64,000 nucleotides of DNA from Azospirillum ramasamyi. GTDB lineage: Bacteria > Pseudomonadota > Alphaproteobacteria > Azospirillales > Azospirillaceae. Where the stretch lies: contig NZ_CP029829.1 of assembly GCF_003233655.1 (NCBI RefSeq), positions 1,870,978 to 1,934,977 on the forward strand. Reading direction: 5' to 3'. The notes below the pieces were generated by a model. It did not search any database. It saw nothing but the letters and a program-made list of their open reading frames with translations, and was not told the DNA's origin. The translations under genes and the position numbers were made by a program. Below, in pieces: positions 63,342-64,000 of this stretch. Within the stretch, counting starts at the first letter, position 1. Each line of letters begins with the position of its first letter.

Positions 63342-64000
63342 TTGGACGGCGGGGCGAGCGATACGGCGGTGGACGCGAAGGCCGCGGCCGATACGGAAAA
63401 GCGGAAGGCGTGGGACGACGAGGCCCGCGATTCCCTGCACATCCTGCCCTTGTCGTCGATCCCGCTGGACACCCCCGGCCTGCAGCATGCCCGGCTGATC
63501 AAGAACGTCCGGCTGCAGACGGTGGTGGAGATGTTCCGCGACGCCCAGACCGGCAGCGGCCAGGTGACCGCCCGCCATCTGCCAGCCTATTTCGAATCCT
63601 ACAAGGACGAGATCGAACGCGATCTGGTGAAGCTGGAGAAGATCGGCGCCGCCTCCAGCTTCGACGTCTATTCCTCGCGCATCGAGCTGCGGCGGCTGAA
63701 CATCGACGTCAACAACGTCGAATCACTGACCCTGTCGGACCGCAAGAAGGCGGAACTGACCAACTACATGCGGGTCTTCACCCGGCCGCTGATGGAATAC
63801 GTCTACGGCACGGAGGAACTCCAGGTCGCGGACGTGACCGACATCATCCAGCTGTTCGCCAATCCCAACCGGGAGGAGGCGCTGCGCAATCTGCGCATGA
63901 TGGCCGACCGGCTGGACATCGGCCTGAACGAGATCCCGCAGTTCCTGGAGGAATACGGCGACATCTTCCTGTCGCTGGCCTATTTCCGCAAATGCCTGGA
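63342..64000 (+). CDS. Unknown protein (cut by the window end)
   Basis: An open frame from TTG 63342 (GGGGGAC upstream) to the window edge, 219 codons with no stop. It is hydrophilic and helical: after a charged N-terminus (AKAAADTEKRKAWDDEARDS) come ILPLSSIPLDTPGLQHARLI, NVRLQTVVEMFRDAQTGSGQ, then ELRRLNIDVNNVESLTLSDR and EEALRNLRMMADRLDIGLNE. No domain was recognised. A GTG at 63285 is an alternative start. The regular helices suggest a structural or regulatory protein. The end of the gene is missing. Confidence 0.7.
   Translation, partial: MDGGASDTAVDAKAAADTEKRKAWDDEARDSLHILPLSSIPLDTPGLQHARLIKNVRLQTVVEMFRDAQTGSGQVTARHLPAYFESYKDEIERDLVKLEKIGAASSFDVYSSRIELRRLNIDVNNVESLTLSDRKKAELTNYMRVFTRPLMEYVYGTEELQVADVTDIIQLFANPNREEALRNLRMMADRLDIGLNEIPQFLEEYGDIFLSLAYFRKCL

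Overview
The window is high-GC, densely coded bacterial chromosome. The gene content points to an alphaproteobacterium of the Azospirillum/Rhodospirillales type: an RcdA-like DUF1465 protein, a DUF1150 gene beside Hsp20, PHB genes with a PhaR regulator, an ObgE-ProB / ProA-NadD-RsfS-RlmH-EnvC-CtpA-YibQ block, many chemoreceptors, and a large che operon. No rRNA, phage, IS element or CRISPR array was seen, so it reads as core chromosome. The species is inferred from protein style, not proven.

Layout. 1-2.1 kb: bactoprenol-type glycosyltransferase and a membrane glycosyltransferase (minus). 2.4-7.2 kb: two chemoreceptor genes, the first broken by an apparent one-base deletion, around an EpmC-like HExxH protein. 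7.9-9.5 kb: AEC permease and RraA-type aldolase. 10.3-13.6 kb: tRNA-Gly, PrdX, CnoX-like thioredoxin-TPR, Lon-N protein, Trm112-like protein, DUF971 protein. 13.6-20 kb: UbiD decarboxylase and a PHB region (phaB, phaA, a class III-like phaC with a PhaE-like partner, divergent phaR). 20-25 kb: small unknowns, a glutathionylspermidine-synthase-like protein, tRNA-Ala and tRNA-Leu, a methyltransferase, MepA. 25-34.9 kb: ABC exporter, rpmE, rcdA-like gene, Hsp20 with an RNA thermometer, two unknowns, tRNA-Ser, rplU-rpmA, obgE-proB-HAD. 35-44.5 kb: a long minus-strand run from proA to yibQ, with palindromic repeats lodged in two gene junctions. 44.7-46 kb: TSUP transporter and rppH. 46.2-59.95 kb: a continuous che operon that ends in a partner-switching module. 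60-64 kb: rpsD, LhgO-like oxidoreductase, a second Hsp20 with the same thermometer, DUF1150, and an unknown gene cut by the window end.

The most notable system is the 13.8-kb chemotaxis operon: STAS-cheY-cheA-cheW-receptor-cheR-cheD-cheB, then a soluble receptor-like protein carrying a CheZ-type DxxxQ motif, then a STAS antagonist, a HATPase anti-sigma-type kinase, and two receiver-PP2C phosphatases, one of which has lost key metal ligands. Nearly every junction overlaps or is a few bases long, so the chemosensory array and the partner-switch are probably expressed and perhaps work together.

Other signals of interest are palindromic repeats read in frame at the 5' ends of envC and nadD, a 109-113 bp element present twice in opposite orientation, and paired ROSE-like thermometers with the same bulged G opposite the Shine-Dalgarno sequence.
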